A stretch of 64,000 nt of DNA from Vitis vinifera (lineage: Eukaryota; Streptophyta; Magnoliopsida; Vitales; Vitaceae), in contig NC_081822.1 of assembly GCF_030704535.1 (NCBI RefSeq), positions 32,533,501 through 32,597,500 of the forward strand, read 5' to 3'. Shown piece by piece: positions 29,739-50,010 of this stretch (within the stretch, counting starts at the first letter, position 1; each line of letters begins with the position of its first letter). Below the pieces are notes generated by a model. The model was given only the letters and a program-made list of their open reading frames with translations. It was not told the origin of the DNA and ran no database searches. Both the position numbers and the translations under genes were made by a program.

Positions 29739-31651
29739 ATATATATAACAAAACAATATTATTAGAATCAATTACAATAAATTGATAACATTGATATAAC
29801 TTTTTATTATAATCAAAACCAAATAATTTGCTTATAACTTTAACAATATATAACACAAATTAAATAAACAAAATCAATAATAATATAAATATGTAAAATC
29901 TTATCCTATATAAACAATCTCAAGTTTAAGATAAAGAAGTATATTTAGAGTAATTCATGTTGATAATGTGTTATACAATAAGGATAAATGCAATACAAAT
30001 AAAAGTAAAGATAAATATATATTACTTTGATAATAATATATAATGGGGATGAAGAAATCAAAGAAGATAATTAAACAAGTTGAGAGAATAAAAGACAAAG
30101 GCAATGAAGGAATGAGAGAATGAGAAAATGAGAGAAAACTTTCTTTTCCATTCCAAAAGACCATTTATAGGCTTACAAAATGCTTTCACTTAATACTCAC
30201 CTTTAAAATGAGTAAAGAAAAGTGTTTATTCCTTTAGTAATAGAGGTGGTGGAAGTTCACCTAACATTTCCAATGCTTACCTTACTTTATATACAACTAT
30301 TTTCTATTTGTATATGGCTGCATGTAGACACTTCTAGTCTCCATCATTCTATGATAACTATGGGAAATAGGTCATGTGCATTCAATGTAGACTCTTACTA
30401 GTCTCCATTAAAGGCTTATTACTTTAAAAAATAAATTTTTTTAAAAACATATTTACTATAATTTTGAAAAATTTATGAATATATATGTATTTAAAAATGG
30501 AAAATTGTTGGGTTTTCATAAATGGGTCCCACTAAAATTTAATCCAATTTAATTTTGTCCTCACATGCATCACATCACAACATATTTTTTCGGTTGGACT
30601 CCAAATGGCTTTCATTTAAAGAAATATGAAAAAGTAAAAAAAAAGAAGGAAAATTCCTTGAGTAGAGTACTTGACTTGGTGTTTAGTCTTATAAATACAT
30701 TATATTTATAAAATATCTTAAAAATTAATACTAACTCCAAATAATTGAAATAACTCAAATTAATCTATATTTGCACAACTTTCTAATAAAATTATCTTAA
30801 ATTCATTTTAGTCCATTTACAAAAATATTAAATTTGTCATTAATATTATTAATTTTATTGAAATGTTTTATCACATTTTAAATAAATAATTAAATGATTT
30901 AAAATATTTAAATAAGTTCCATATAAAATATTTTATTTGAAAATTCATTTTAAAAGTTAGTTTAAAAAATGTATGAAATTTTTTCCTTTTGACTCTATTT
31001 ACATTATTAAAAATTTTGCTTATAATTTACATTATCATTATTTAAAACTAATATTTATATTGCATGTCCAATTTAGCTTTATAAAACACCGGATTTTAAA
31101 ATGGAGCATATTACATAATAACAAAAATAGACAATTAAAAAAAATAAAAAATGAAAACACACAAATTTATATATAAAATATTAAACAAGAAAAATTATGA
31201 ACAAAAAGAAAAAAAATCCATTATATCAAAAAATTAATACAAAAAAAAAGTTGCGAGTGATTACAGTAAAAATATAATCATCATAATCTTAAAATTATAT
31301 ACCAAATTATAATTCAAATAATTATAATAGAAACATAATCATCATAATTTTAAAATTATACATTATCACACATATATATTATGAAATTTACGGATCCGAG
31401 AAAATAAAATTCAAGTTATCAAACTCTTTGGGAGGTAAAATTAAAATGAATTATAAATTCTCCATGATTTAATAGACCTAAATGAAAGTTAGTATTATTA
31501 TTATTTTTTTTAATAGATGGAAATATTGTTCTTCGTCTTCTTCTATAAATTAGATTTTGTTTTTTTAGTATTATTTTACTAAATGTTGAATGAAAGGAAG
31601 GCGATTTTTCCTTTCCTTATTCATATATCCTTTTGTCACCCACCGACATGA

Positions 31652-31659
31652 TGACGTCA
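31652..31659. promoter_or_regulatory. TGACGTCA palindrome upstream of G4
   Basis: A perfect 8 bp TGACGTCA, the core bound by bZIP factors including the TGA class, 431 bases upstream of the G4 TATA box. The G3 promoter has TGACCTCA at the matching place. In Arabidopsis, TGA factors contribute to OPR1 induction by oxylipins; transfer of that idea to this gene is inference. Confidence 0.45.
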
Positions 31660-32082
31660 TTGGTGATGAAAAAGGTTCATTAACAATTAATTTTGTGTAC
31701 GATGACTGACATATTGGATGATCTCATCACTGGCAGATGAATAGATACCTAATTTTAATCATTTAAACATAAATATATTATTTAAAATTATCTAATAATG
31801 AGAAAATTTAACTAAAAATTTAGATAAAAATCTAAAAATAAAAATAATAAAACAAGATTATATAAAAAATTTATAATCTACAAAAAAATATTTTTCTAAA
31901 TATAAATATTATTTCAAACTTAAATTGAAAATTAAAGCATTCTATGTTTTTTTTTTTTCTGAAGCTGAAAGAAGGCTACACGCAACTGATGTTATTAGGA
32001 GGCTCAAAATCTGGCCAAAAAACTTGGAGGGTCCCACCTTGATTATGGAGGCACGGGCACCCACGCCCGTGGATCCTCTCTC

Positions 32083-32089
32083 TATAAAT
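32083..32089 (+). promoter_or_regulatory. TATA box of G4
   Basis: TATAAAT in CTCTCTATAAATGG, 96 bases before the G4 ATG. Confidence 0.6.
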
Positions 32090-32184
32090 GGGTTTCAACC
32101 GTAAGCGGATGCTTTCATTGTTTCATAGATTACTTAATCGATTATTTTCTACGAAAAGAAAAGAAACAGAGAAACCAAACACTG

Positions 32185-35116
<2,932 letters not shown>

Positions 35117-35508
35117 ATTCTCAAAGGTGTAGGATTAGAACTTGAATCATTTTTCAGTGATATAAGCATCCCGAATGCCATAGTCGTTATTTTCTTGTGC
35201 CCCTTTCAGATAGTTTCCACGTAATTGTAAGGGTGCCACAAAGGATATAGAATTCAAGGACTATCCTGCATGATGATAAAGAGATGAATTCTCATGGTTC
35301 ACCTTAACTCTTATGACAATGCTTGACTACCGTTAAGCCTAGCGTTGCATTATATCAAGTTTTGGTCATACCGGGGGCCTAAACTTTTAGGTGATCAATT
35401 GGTAGCTTAATAACTACTATTGGGAAGCCTTAACATTTAGGTATTTGTGGTTAAACCAACATAGCATTGTTGTCCTTTTGAAGTCACAAGCAAGGTTGAC
35501 AATGTTGC

Positions 35509-35510
<2 letters not shown>

Positions 35511-35579
<69 letters not shown>
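35511..35579. repeat. TA microsatellite
   Basis: More than thirty TA units, 0.4 kb after the G4 stop. Confidence 0.95.
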
Positions 35580-35586
<7 letters not shown>

Positions 35587-35839
35587 GCATAAATTAGTAT
35601 ATATATTATAAATTAATTAAAATAAAATTGTTGTAAATAAATAAATTTTAATTATTATGTATTTTGTATAATATGTTAAATGAAATACTATTTATTTATT
35701 TTATAATTCTTGTCATATATAGATTAAATAAAAATATATTTTTTATTATTTTATTATTTATATTTTTAAAAGTTTTAAAATTTTCATGTGAAAATAAGAG
35801 TCAATGATTTAGTTTTAGCTTTCTATTTATGTTTCTAAC

Positions 35840-36700
35840 TTAATCGTAGTTCTAACTTTTTGTTTAATTAAAATGTTTAATTTTTTATATAAAATAAAAT
35901 ACTTTGATCGTGGTTTTGACCTTTTGCTTAGTTGAAAATTTATTTTGTTATTTATATAAAATAAAAATAAAATATATTTTTCATAAAAATTTATATTTAA
36001 TAATATATATTAATTTTCTCTTAAGTTTATTAGTAATTAAAATTTTTGCATATTAAAATTACGCGTCTTTCAATTGCAACAAGAAAAATAATGCATCCTC
36101 TTAAAGCATTAAGTTGGTGTACCTCAAAGTAATGCACAATTTAAGTTATGCACCTAAAGACTTTCAATTACGCACCTCAAAAGTTACACATTACTCAAAT
36201 TGCACAGCTCCATTCATTTAAATTGTGTACTTTTGCTATTTCAATTGAGTAATTACGCCCACAATACCTCCAAGTTACCCATTTCCACTAAGGCGAGAAT
36301 GATGTGTGTTGAAAGAAGGGTACCCCTCCTTTATGAAGAAAATAAAACTGATGTGTAATAAAAGTAATACTAATATATGCTAAAAGTAACACTGATGTAT
36401 CTTGAAAATACCATTGAGGTGCAAAAAATATATCGCATTTTTAGTTTAGGATAAGATATATCGAATGGTACCACTCATGCATAAAGAAAATAACACTGAA
36501 ATATGCTAAAAATGTGTGTTGAAAGTACCATTAAGATGGGAAAATATATTTTATAAAATGAAAAAAAATAATATAAATTATTAAATATAATGCTTTTATG
36601 AAAAATATATATTTTTTATTTTATATAAATTAAAAATTAAAAATTTTAATCAAAGAAAAGATTAGAATCACGGTCAAATTTTTATTTTATATTAATAAGA
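35840..36700. mobile_element. Element with long terminal inverted repeats, non-coding
   Basis: About 110 bp near 35885-36010 is the imperfect reverse complement of about 36565-36700. Matching anchors are GATCGTGGTTTTGACC on the left and TAGAATCACGGTC on the right, followed inward by TTATATAAAATAAAA and TTTTTCATAAAA. A second subterminal copy of the left arm lies at about 35840-35900. The interior is non-coding and rich in short recurring words such as ACGCACCTCAA and GTGTACCTCAA. It looks like a Mutator-type or foldback MITE; class is inferred. Confidence 0.55.
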
Positions 36701-36789
36701 AAATTCAAGAGGTATGATGAGAATTGGCCATAGTAAAGAAAAGGGTAGCTTTGGAATTGTCATTAAAATCACTATTAAAGTTGTGTATT

Positions 36790-37140
36790 TCTAACAGGCT
36801 GCATGTGTACGTATGATTGCATAGTGCATGTATGATTGCATAGTTTCCTATTTTTTAGGCTGAAAGAAGTCACGGCGCGCAGCTCATATGGGGAGGCTTA
36901 AAATCTGGCGAAAAGTTTTTCCTTTTTACAGGTTGTGTATGTATGATTGCATGGTTTCCCAATTTTTTTTAAGCTGGAAGACGCACATCTCATCTTGGGA
37001 GGCTCAAAGTCAGACAAAAAGTTTTTTGTTTAGTGAAAACTTGAACTTAATCTATCCTTTTTTACAGGTTGTGTATGTTTGATTGCATAGTTTCCCTATT
37101 TTTTAAGCTGAAAGGAGTCACGCAACTCCACGTCCTTGGA
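36790..37140 (+). repeat. Three imperfect tandem repeats in the G5 promoter
   Basis: Units begin near 36795, 36929 and 37065. Each holds GTATGATTGCAT(A/G)GTTTCC, a T-rich run, then AAGCTG(A/G)AAG and a CACG/CGCA-containing stretch. The first two also have GGGAGGCTYAAA. A single related stretch (GCTGAAAGAAGGCTACACGC) lies at about 31964 upstream of G4 and none is seen upstream of G3. Confidence 0.7.
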
Positions 37141-37149
37141 TCTTCTCTC

Positions 37150-37156
37150 TATAAAT
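37150..37156 (+). promoter_or_regulatory. TATA box of G5
   Basis: TATAAAT in CTCTCTATAAATGG, 117 bases before the G5 ATG. The core is kept although the gene downstream is broken. Confidence 0.55.
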
Positions 37157-37266
37157 GGATTTGAAGTTTTCGACAACTCTTGCATATTTTCATTGTTTTC
37201 ATAGATTGGGAATCATTGATTTCTTCTTTTCTGGGAAGAGAAAAGAAAGAGAGAAACCAATCACTA

Positions 37267-41390
<4,124 letters not shown>

Positions 41391-41396
41391 TCAACA

Positions 41397-42624
<1,228 letters not shown>

Positions 42625-42811
42625 GTATGCGATATTTTCAAAGAAAATAAAGTTGGTGAAAGTATAGCGTTTTTCTTTGATGCAATAACAGATTGTTGAT
42701 CCGGAGCTTTGACCCAAAATGCAGCATTTTAAAAAAAATTCCATAAAGTAAACCAATTTTGAAAATAATGCCCAATCTAGTGCGTCTGGGCCACGTAGAT
42801 TGCCACATCAT

Positions 42812-42884
42812 AAAACCGTAGTCACCAACTACAGTTTTGAATTTTTTTTAATCGGTCAAAACTGTAGTTGGTAACTACGGTTTT
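42812..42884. repeat. 29 bp inverted repeat (hairpin) at the left side of the Mutator-like region
   Basis: Arms 42812-42840 and 42856-42884 are complementary with one mismatch, loop 15 bases. The arm contains GTAGTTGGTAACTACGG. Related single arms recur at 53116-53182, on the other side of the MULE and PMD relics. It may be part of the element's terminal region. Confidence 0.7.
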
Positions 42885-43945
42885 GAATCCTTTACCTTTT
42901 CCGTCCCTTTCCTAGTTAGCTTTCTTCCCTTTAGGGTTTCGTCCTTCCCGTTGCATCCTTGACTCAAATTCAAAATTTGGAAGTTATTGGTCAGGTAAGA
43001 TTTATGAGTTTTTCAAGTTATCGTAAATTTTAATTTTTTTTTTTTGTAAATCTGTTTGGTTTTCACGTTGTTGTTGTTGTAGATGTGTTTGGTTTATGTT
43101 TGGTAAAGATGTGTTTGATTTTATTTTATTTTATTTTGATTGTGAGCTTAGCAAAAAGAAAATTGTTTTTTTGGTAAAGAAAACGGATATGGAATGAGGG
43201 GTCAGTATGAATTTTTTTTGTTAAAGATACCAAAAATGGAAAGGACCACTGTAAAAAAAAACTCCAAAAAAGCAGTGATTTTTGTTAAATGAATAGAAAA
43301 AATAGGAGTACTCCACTTTTCAAGGGCCAAATTTATCTTAAGCTAGGAGATTGAAGGTGTGGGGTTGGTTTCTACATCATTCTCCAAATTCTAGGAATGT
43401 TTGGTTGCCGAGAAAATAGAGGAAAGTAAAAAAAATAGTCCAAAGATGACAAATCCTCAAAAAATTAAAAAAATAAATAAAATAAAATTCTTTTAGTTTA
43501 TTTATTTTTTGATAGGCATCGTTTTAACATATAAAATTGTTGTTTTTGTTCCCTGTTTTCTTGTTGGAGTATGGTACATCATAAAGATATATTACCCCTT
43601 GCTGGAGTTGTTACAAGAGAAAAAAATGGACTATAAAAGATGAAGTGCATATAGATGGAAAACTAAACTGTAAAGGATAAAGAACTCCATTTGGTTGCTG
43701 AGAAAAACAGAGGAGATGAAGAAATATACATTAGTTTTCAGTTTTCCTTTCTTTTATCCTCCTCCTCTTATAAACCTTCTATAAATTAAGGAATAGAAGA
43801 AACCCCCGGAGAAGAAGAAAACTATATTATCTTCAACCTTATGCTTATCCACAGCTAGCAGAGCCAAAAAATGGTTGACATGTTGGGAGATGCTTGTAGG
43901 CTAGTGAAATATGAGGGACATTAACTTTTTTTAACTGGGATTTTA
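42885..43945. other. Non-coding stretch
   Basis: No gene seen. Two short similar phrases (TTTGGTTGCCGAGAAAATAG at about 43400 and TTTGGTTGCTGAGAAAAACA at about 43690) recall the flanks of ordinary plant genes and could be captured non-coding DNA. Confidence 0.4.
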
Positions 43946-44556
43946 AGAGATCACTTCCCTGTGCTACAACCATTACTATTATTCCTTTAATAGCAATAAT
44001 TGCCTTTTCGTAGTTATTTTTAGGATGACATAAGTTTAATTTTCAATCAAATGATGAAGTTCATCAATAGAATGGTTTAATTCTATGCATTTTTTTTAAG
44101 ACTGAAAGTTATGTGCAGATTAATGCCATTACTTTAAGTGTTCAACTCTGAATATAGAACATGAGATCATACCCACTTAACATTGGGTTTATAAGAAATT
44201 CGCCAAATATTTAATATTGATAAGATGAGATAGTTTCATTATAGGATCTATTAGAAGGTAGTTAAAGATCCATTGAGTTTAATTGTGAATAATTGATCAA
44301 AGCAATTAAGATTCATAATTTGAGATTTTAATGGATTTAAATTTAAAGTTAAATTAAATATCAGTTTAGATGAAATTTTAAGGTCTTCAACCTAACTTGA
44401 TAAATTATAGATCTTATTGACTTTTTAATGTCAAAATTGATTTCTAGTGAATTCGAAATCCAAGTATTTTTTTCATTTATATATTTTGTTCCAATTTTGA
44501 TCAATTTCATTTTTTCATTAATCAAATATCGACTTTTATGTTGGCATCAATTTTAT
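43946..44556. repeat. Direct repeat, copy 1 (0.6 kb)
   Basis: Pairs with 46162-46742. It begins AGAGATCACTTCCCTGTGC and ends GTTGGCATCAATTTTAT. It is highly similar to copy 2, which lacks about 30 bases near its right end. The ends are not TG..CA, so it is not a standard LTR pair. The captured kinase fragment lies between the copies. Confidence 0.85.
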
Positions 44557-44613
44557 AAGCTGCAATATTGCACAACTAGAGCTTGCATTTAGTAATAGGA
44601 AAGCTGAACTTAC

Positions 44614-44970
44614 ATGTTGTAAACTTGATAGAATTGCTTATTAGATTTGCAAATATTTGAACAACTCTAGCAAAGTCTCCTCGAACTAACTTTGGCATAT
44701 CATCTACAAAATAAGTATAGAAACCAATAACACAAATAAAAAAACAGATATTAGAAGACAAATGATCATTTTATTCAACTAGTTACCTCAGTTGTTTCAA
44801 ATTTATTATTAGAGTTATGGTGGAGGGCTTCAAACAATGAATATTATTGTCATACCTAAGAGATCTAGAACAGTCTCCACATTGTGGTTAATGCACTGCA
44901 CAGAGAACATATCGACGAGTCTTTCAAGTTCTCATCCCAAGTCAAATTCATCATCTTCTAAAATAGTTTT
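44614..44970 (-). pseudogene. Captured fragment of an AHK1-type hybrid histidine kinase (two exons)
   Basis: Two blocks on the minus strand match the region between the dimerisation helix and the ATPase N box of plant histidine kinases of the AHK1 (osmosensor) type. The upstream one, about 44856-44970, reads ILEDDEFDLG, stop, ELERLVDMFSVQCINHNVET. The downstream one, 44614-44703, reads DDMPKLVRGDFARVVQIFAN then LISNSIKFTT, where LISNSIKFT is the ATP-lid N-box region. They are joined by a 152-base intron with proper GT and AG ends, so genomic DNA was copied, not mRNA. A TGA replaces an Arg codon in the first block. No other kinase domain is near. Probably captured by a transposon; not functional. 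Confidence 0.8.
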
Positions 44971-46161
44971 GGTCTAATCACCTTTTGGTATTTATTGGGC
45001 ATATTTGTTAGTTCCAAATTATTTTTTAAAATTTACTTATTAATTGATCTCATTCATTATTTGAAGTTCATTTGTTTAGTTTAAAAATTTATAAAAAAAT
45101 ATAATGAAGTGTAGAGAAGAAACAATATTCATTTTGAACTAGTTTTAGTTTGTAAATTTTAGTGGTAATTGGATTATTTCTTGAATTCTAAATTATATGT
45201 TAAAAATTAATAAATATGTTTACAAACGTGATGGTCCACTGTCGTACAGATTGCATTGCTCCTTTGTTTCTGAAATTTAAAATGTAGGTTGGTTCACTTC
45301 CTACTTGCCAACTATGTTAAGTGTAAAATTAATTGGTCCATTTTCAAGGACAAGCAACTTTTAGGAGGAATATATTCATTGTTTATTTTTCTCTGGTTTG
45401 TAGGGTAATTGGTTTTTCTTTCTTGTCTAGTGAAACCGTGTTTACCAAAAAATGGTGATGACCCAAATAAAAAAGTCATAATCTCTTTAATAATATCTAA
45501 GAGATTTCAAATATATAATAATCTTGGCACCATCAAAAGCTAATTTCACATTAAGATAAAGTTTATCAATTCGTGTATAAGCTCTTTAAGGATATAAACA
45601 ATCACCCACTAAAAAAAATGAGAGAAAATATTTTTAGTACATGTACAAGTTTTTATTTGGAAAACATCGTCCTAATTGAAATGCTTGAGGAAGAAAATAA
45701 TAATAATAATAACAATAATAATAATAATAATTTGATATTTTTATTAAGTCTTTACTCGATATTTTTATCAATCATGATAAAGAATAAGATATGACAATAA
45801 AAATATAGGATACCGAGACACAAGAATAATGATAAGAATTCATAAATCAAGAATAGTCAAATAATAATAATATTTTATTCCCTTAATTTATAAAATAATA
45901 TTTATTTTCCTTAAGTTTAGGATATGCTTCATATAATTCACAATACATACTTATATAAATTTCTAAAAAAATAAAATAAAATAAAATCCAACATAGGATA
46001 AACTATCAAACTTTTCAAAAGTGTTTAGGAAAGTTCCTCTCAATCATTTTCTTTATGCTTCATCAAAATGATGTAGTCTCCCTCCACATCCTCTTCTTGA
46101 TTTTGAATTTTTTTTTTTTTGGAATTTCTAATCATTTGGTCATTATTCCAAATTGTTCTCC
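44971..46161. other. Non-coding stretch with AAT microsatellite
   Basis: No gene seen. An AAT repeat at about 45696-45731 creates an Asn-rich false frame. Confidence 0.5.
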
Positions 46162-46742
46162 AGAGATCACTTTCCTGTGCTACAACCATTTCTATTATTC
46201 CTTTAATAGCAATAATTGCCTTTTCGTAATTATTTTTAAGATAACATAAGTTTAATTTCCAATCAAATGATGAAGTTCATCAATAGAATGGTTTAGTTCT
46301 ATGCATTTTTTTTAAGACTGAAAGTTATGAGCAAATTTAATGTCATTACTTTAAGTGTTCAACTCTGAATATAGAACATGAAATCATACCCACTTAACAT
46401 TGGGTTTATAAGAAATTCACCAAATATTAAATATTGATAAGATGAGATAGTTTCATTATAGGATCTATTAGAAGGTAGTTAAAAATCCATTGAGTTTAAT
46501 TGTGAATAATTGATCAAAGTAATTAAGATTCATAATTTGAGATTTTAATGGATTTAAATTTAAAGTTAAATTAAATATCAGTTTAGATGAAATTTTAAGG
46601 TCTTCAACCTAACTTGATAAACTATAGATCTTATTGACTTTTTAATGTCGAAATCCGAGTATTTTTTTCATTAATATATTTTGGCATCAATTTCATTTTT
46701 TCATTAATCAAATATCGACTTTTATGTTGGCATCAATTTTAT
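46162..46742. repeat. Direct repeat, copy 2 (0.6 kb)
   Basis: Second copy of 43946-44556, ending about 220 bases before the MULE transposase relic. Confidence 0.85.
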
Positions 46743-46965
46743 TAAAATTAAAACATTTATCTATGATTATATTTGTATCATAGATAACTACTTAAATAAA
46801 AAGTTTATTATTATGAAGTGATTTATATTTTTCTTCCTAATCTGTAAAGAGGTGTTTTATTATATAATCGTGTATTCACATGTTAAAAGATTATATGCAA
46901 TTTCTGTTGTTATTATTTTCATTGATTATTAAACCATTTGATATTGTATTTTTTGTAGGTAAATC

Positions 46966-49592
46966 ATGTCTGAATCTATTGTTCCTGTGATTTGCTTTTG
47001 TAAAGGAAAAATGTTGAGGATAGAAACAGATGTAAAGTATATTGGGGATCTAGCTGTAATTATGCCTTTGGATGTGCCTGTTAGTTCAACCTATGAACAC
47101 TTGTTATCTATGATATACTCGAGAACTGACATTGACAAAAAAACAATTTCAATTAGTCCTCAACTGTAGGTATCCTTTAAAAAAGGAAAATAGGTTCCAA
47201 CCTTGTCCAATATGGGATGATAATAGTTTATCTGAAATGTTGAAATTGGTTAACACATTTGGAATGGATGAAATTGAATTGTATATTGAACAAGTGTCAG
47301 TACAACCACGGGTGAAGGGGCAATTATTGGGTAACTTCACACAATTATTACTCGGACAAAATGATAATGTTGAGGGATTTGAGTATGGTTGTGGACCTAG
47401 TAGTGTCCCAGTTGCAATGACTTATGAGTGTAGAGCAGATGAAGATGAAAAAGAATGTGAATCCTAAGAAGATGATGATCAAAGTGAGAGAGCAGAAGAT
47501 GTTCAACATGATGGTGATGAGGTGTTCGAATTTATTGATGAGGAAAACAATGATGTTAATGTTGTTTCATCTTTCTTAGCTCTTCACAAAGCAATGAAAA
47601 GTGAACAAGGGAGATATGTCTCCGTGGATAGGAAAGGTTGTGATATGTCAAATAACCTAGATCCTGAGGACCCAATAGAGTTTTCCCCTATTCAATATCA
47701 CTCGGCGCTATCATTGCAGTTTGAAAATGTAGAAAACATTGGTGATGTCGTTTCAAGTGACTGGACTCCTAGGAGAACACTAATATTGGAAACTCAGGTG
47801 GAGAGTTCATGGTTGGCTGGCCAAGTTTTTAATTCAGAAGCAATTTACAACATGCTGCAAAGTTGTACTCTATTAGTGCACACCAAGAGTACGTTGTTGT
47901 TTCGTCAACTACAAAGTTGTTAGCCTTAAGATGCAAGAAGGCTGAGCAATCTCAATGTCCATGGAAACTTCGTGCTGTGGTTGTAAAAGGTACAACTTCA
48001 TTTGTAATCAATAAATGCAATGGTCCACACAAATGTGTAAATCCTTGCTTGAATCGGGATCATCAACAATTAGATTCCAACTTGATTGTTGCTCATATCC
48101 AATGAATGATTAAGGCACAATTCACATTGTCAGTGGCTGCTATTCAAGCAAGTATTATGGAAAAATTCGGATACCAAATATCATACAAGAAGACATCTAA
48201 AGCGAAGCTTAAAGCTCTTACAAACTTATTTGGTGATTTTTATAAGTCATATGCAAAGCTGCAACATTTTTTCATTGCCTTAGAACAAGCAAATCCAAGG
48301 TGTGTTGTAATTTCAAAAACATTTCCTGATATTATGGAGAATACAGAGATATTTCAATGAGTTTTTTGGACATTTCAGCCATCTATTGAAGGATTCAAAC
48401 ATTGTCGGCCTGTACTTAGTATTGATGGTACACATTTGTATGAGAAGTATAAAGACACTTTAATGATTGTTATGGGTTGTGATGGAAATAATCAATTATT
48501 CCCATTGGCTTTTGCCCTAACTTAGGGTGAGAATATTGATAGTTGGGGATGGTTTTTGGTATGTATTAGAACTAGAGTAACTCATAGGAGGGAACTTTGT
48601 GTTATATCAGATCGATATCCAAGCATTATGGTTGCAATGAGCGATGTTCATCTTGGTTGGTCTGAGCCATACGCATATCATAAGGTTTGTATGCGTCATC
48701 TTGCCAGCAATTTTATGACTCGATTCAAGGATAAAATATTGAAAAATCTAATGTGCAGAGTAGCCTTAGCAACCAAGATTGAAAATTTCAATAAACATAT
48801 GAACACAATTTGGAGGATTAATGCAGCCGCAGAACAATGGTTGGAAGCAATCCCTTTTGAGAAATGAGTGCTCTCTCATGACAAAGGTCGAAAGTATGGC
48901 ATCATGACTACAAACATGTCGGAGGTGTTCAATAGTGTGATTAAAGGGGCTCGCAGCTTACCCGTAATTGCTTTGGTTCAATTGACATTTTTTTTGCTAA
49001 ATAGTTACTTTTTTGTGAGAAGGGAACAGGGTGCTAATCGACTTACTTTAAATGAGGAATACACTCCATATGTCGATGCTAAGATTAAAGCAAATGTGGT
49101 TAAAGTAGGATCTCATGAGATTGTTTTATATGATCACATCCAAGGACAATTCCATGTGAAGACTAATAGGGTACTAAGAGTAGCTCAACTGGTGGTCGAA
49201 CATATCGCGTCAACTTACATGAGTATGCATGCACGTGTGGTAAAACACTCATATATGGATTCCCATGTAGTCATATTCTAGCAACATGTCATTTTCGTTC
49301 AGTTGATTTTAGACCACTTGTTCAACACTACTACAGTACACAATCATACTATAATACTTGGGCACCCTTGTTCCATCCCATTTTCAATGTATATGAGTGG
49401 CCTCCTTATGATGGTCCGATTATCATGCCTTCTGAGTCGATGAAACGTGCATCAAGTAGACAACTTAAATCAAGTCGTTTCCATAATGAAATGGATGTTA
49501 GAGAGGGCAAGACTTCTATTACATGTGGGTTACGCAAACAAAGTGGCCACAATCGTCATTCTTGTCAAAACAGTAATAGAGTTGATTAGACC
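46966..49592 (+). pseudogene. Mutator-like (MuDR/MULE) transposase, degenerate
   Basis: It opens MSESIVPVICFCKGKMLRI, a typical MULE N-terminus, then shifts frame near 47135. An acidic stretch follows at about 47430-47530. The DNA-binding region at about 47840-48105 has LRCKKAEQSQCPWKLRA and HKCVNPCLNRDHQQLDS. The MULE catalytic core shows VLSIDGTHLYEKYKDTLM (Asp at 48424) and VISDRYPSIM (Asp at 48610). TTNMSEVFNSVIKGARSLP follows in the C-terminal part. After a further frame change at about 49220 a SWIM finger reads CTCGKTLIYGFPCSHILATC. A final knuckle TCGLRKQSGHNRHSC has Arg for its second Cys. Stops at 48104, 48358, 48522 and 48865 and the frameshifts make it inactive. Confidence 0.9.
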
Positions 49593-50010
49593 ATGTGATG
49601 TATGCATGTAATTTTCTTGGATATTGTGATGTAAGCTACTATGATACTACCTTTATGCAATTATTGGCTTTGGTTTGATTATAAATATTGATGTTATTTG
49701 CCTAATGAGGTTATTTGTATTTGGAATAATGTCCATACTATAGGGGAAACTCTGTCAAAATTTTGAAATTTTCTATTAAAAATGTTAACAAAATGTTCCA
49801 TTGTATTTGTATCTCTAATTTTAATTTAGACTAGTATGACTTGTTTATTGATCATAAATGAATCGATCTACTTAAATTTATCAAATTGATATATACTTAA
49901 TATAGGGAAAACTCCATAAATTTTTAAAACTTTTCCATTAGAAATATTTTTTATTTAAAAACAATAAGTATTGTTTATTTATCTTCACAATTTTTTTATA
50001 GATATGGAGT

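Larger units (their letters stand above)
25893..30285 (-). mobile_element. Ty1-copia element, 5' two thirds, minus strand, truncated in RT
   Basis: Reading leftward from about 30285: a probable 5' LTR (with CCTATAAATGG near 30165), then a TATCAACATGA phrase that is a likely PBS near 29960, gag from about 29738, a zinc-knuckle stretch, pre-integrase, integrase and the start of RT. The element stops at about 25893, where block-shared spacer resumes, with no 3' LTR. Coding frames are full of stops. It differs in gag and LTR from the element at 10.9-17.0 kb, so it is a separate lineage. The outer LTR edge is approximate. Confidence 0.75.
30286..32184. other. Spacer upstream of G4
   Basis: Colinear with 6263-7537 in front of G3, except that about 31100-31500 and about 31737-32060 are extra. 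The second extra segment lies inside the promoter region. No gene seen. Confidence 0.6.

Noticed and set aside
42812-42884. Hairpin as a microRNA precursor
   Set aside because: The perfect short arms, the relatives at 53.1 kb and the position next to a MULE fit a transposon end better than a miRNA.
45573-45794. Frame with a run of Asn
   Set aside because: Produced by an AAT microsatellite at about 45696-45731; no domain.
43946-46742. Direct repeats as LTRs of a small LTR element
   Set aside because: No TG..CA ends, no PBS after copy 1 and no PPT before copy 2.
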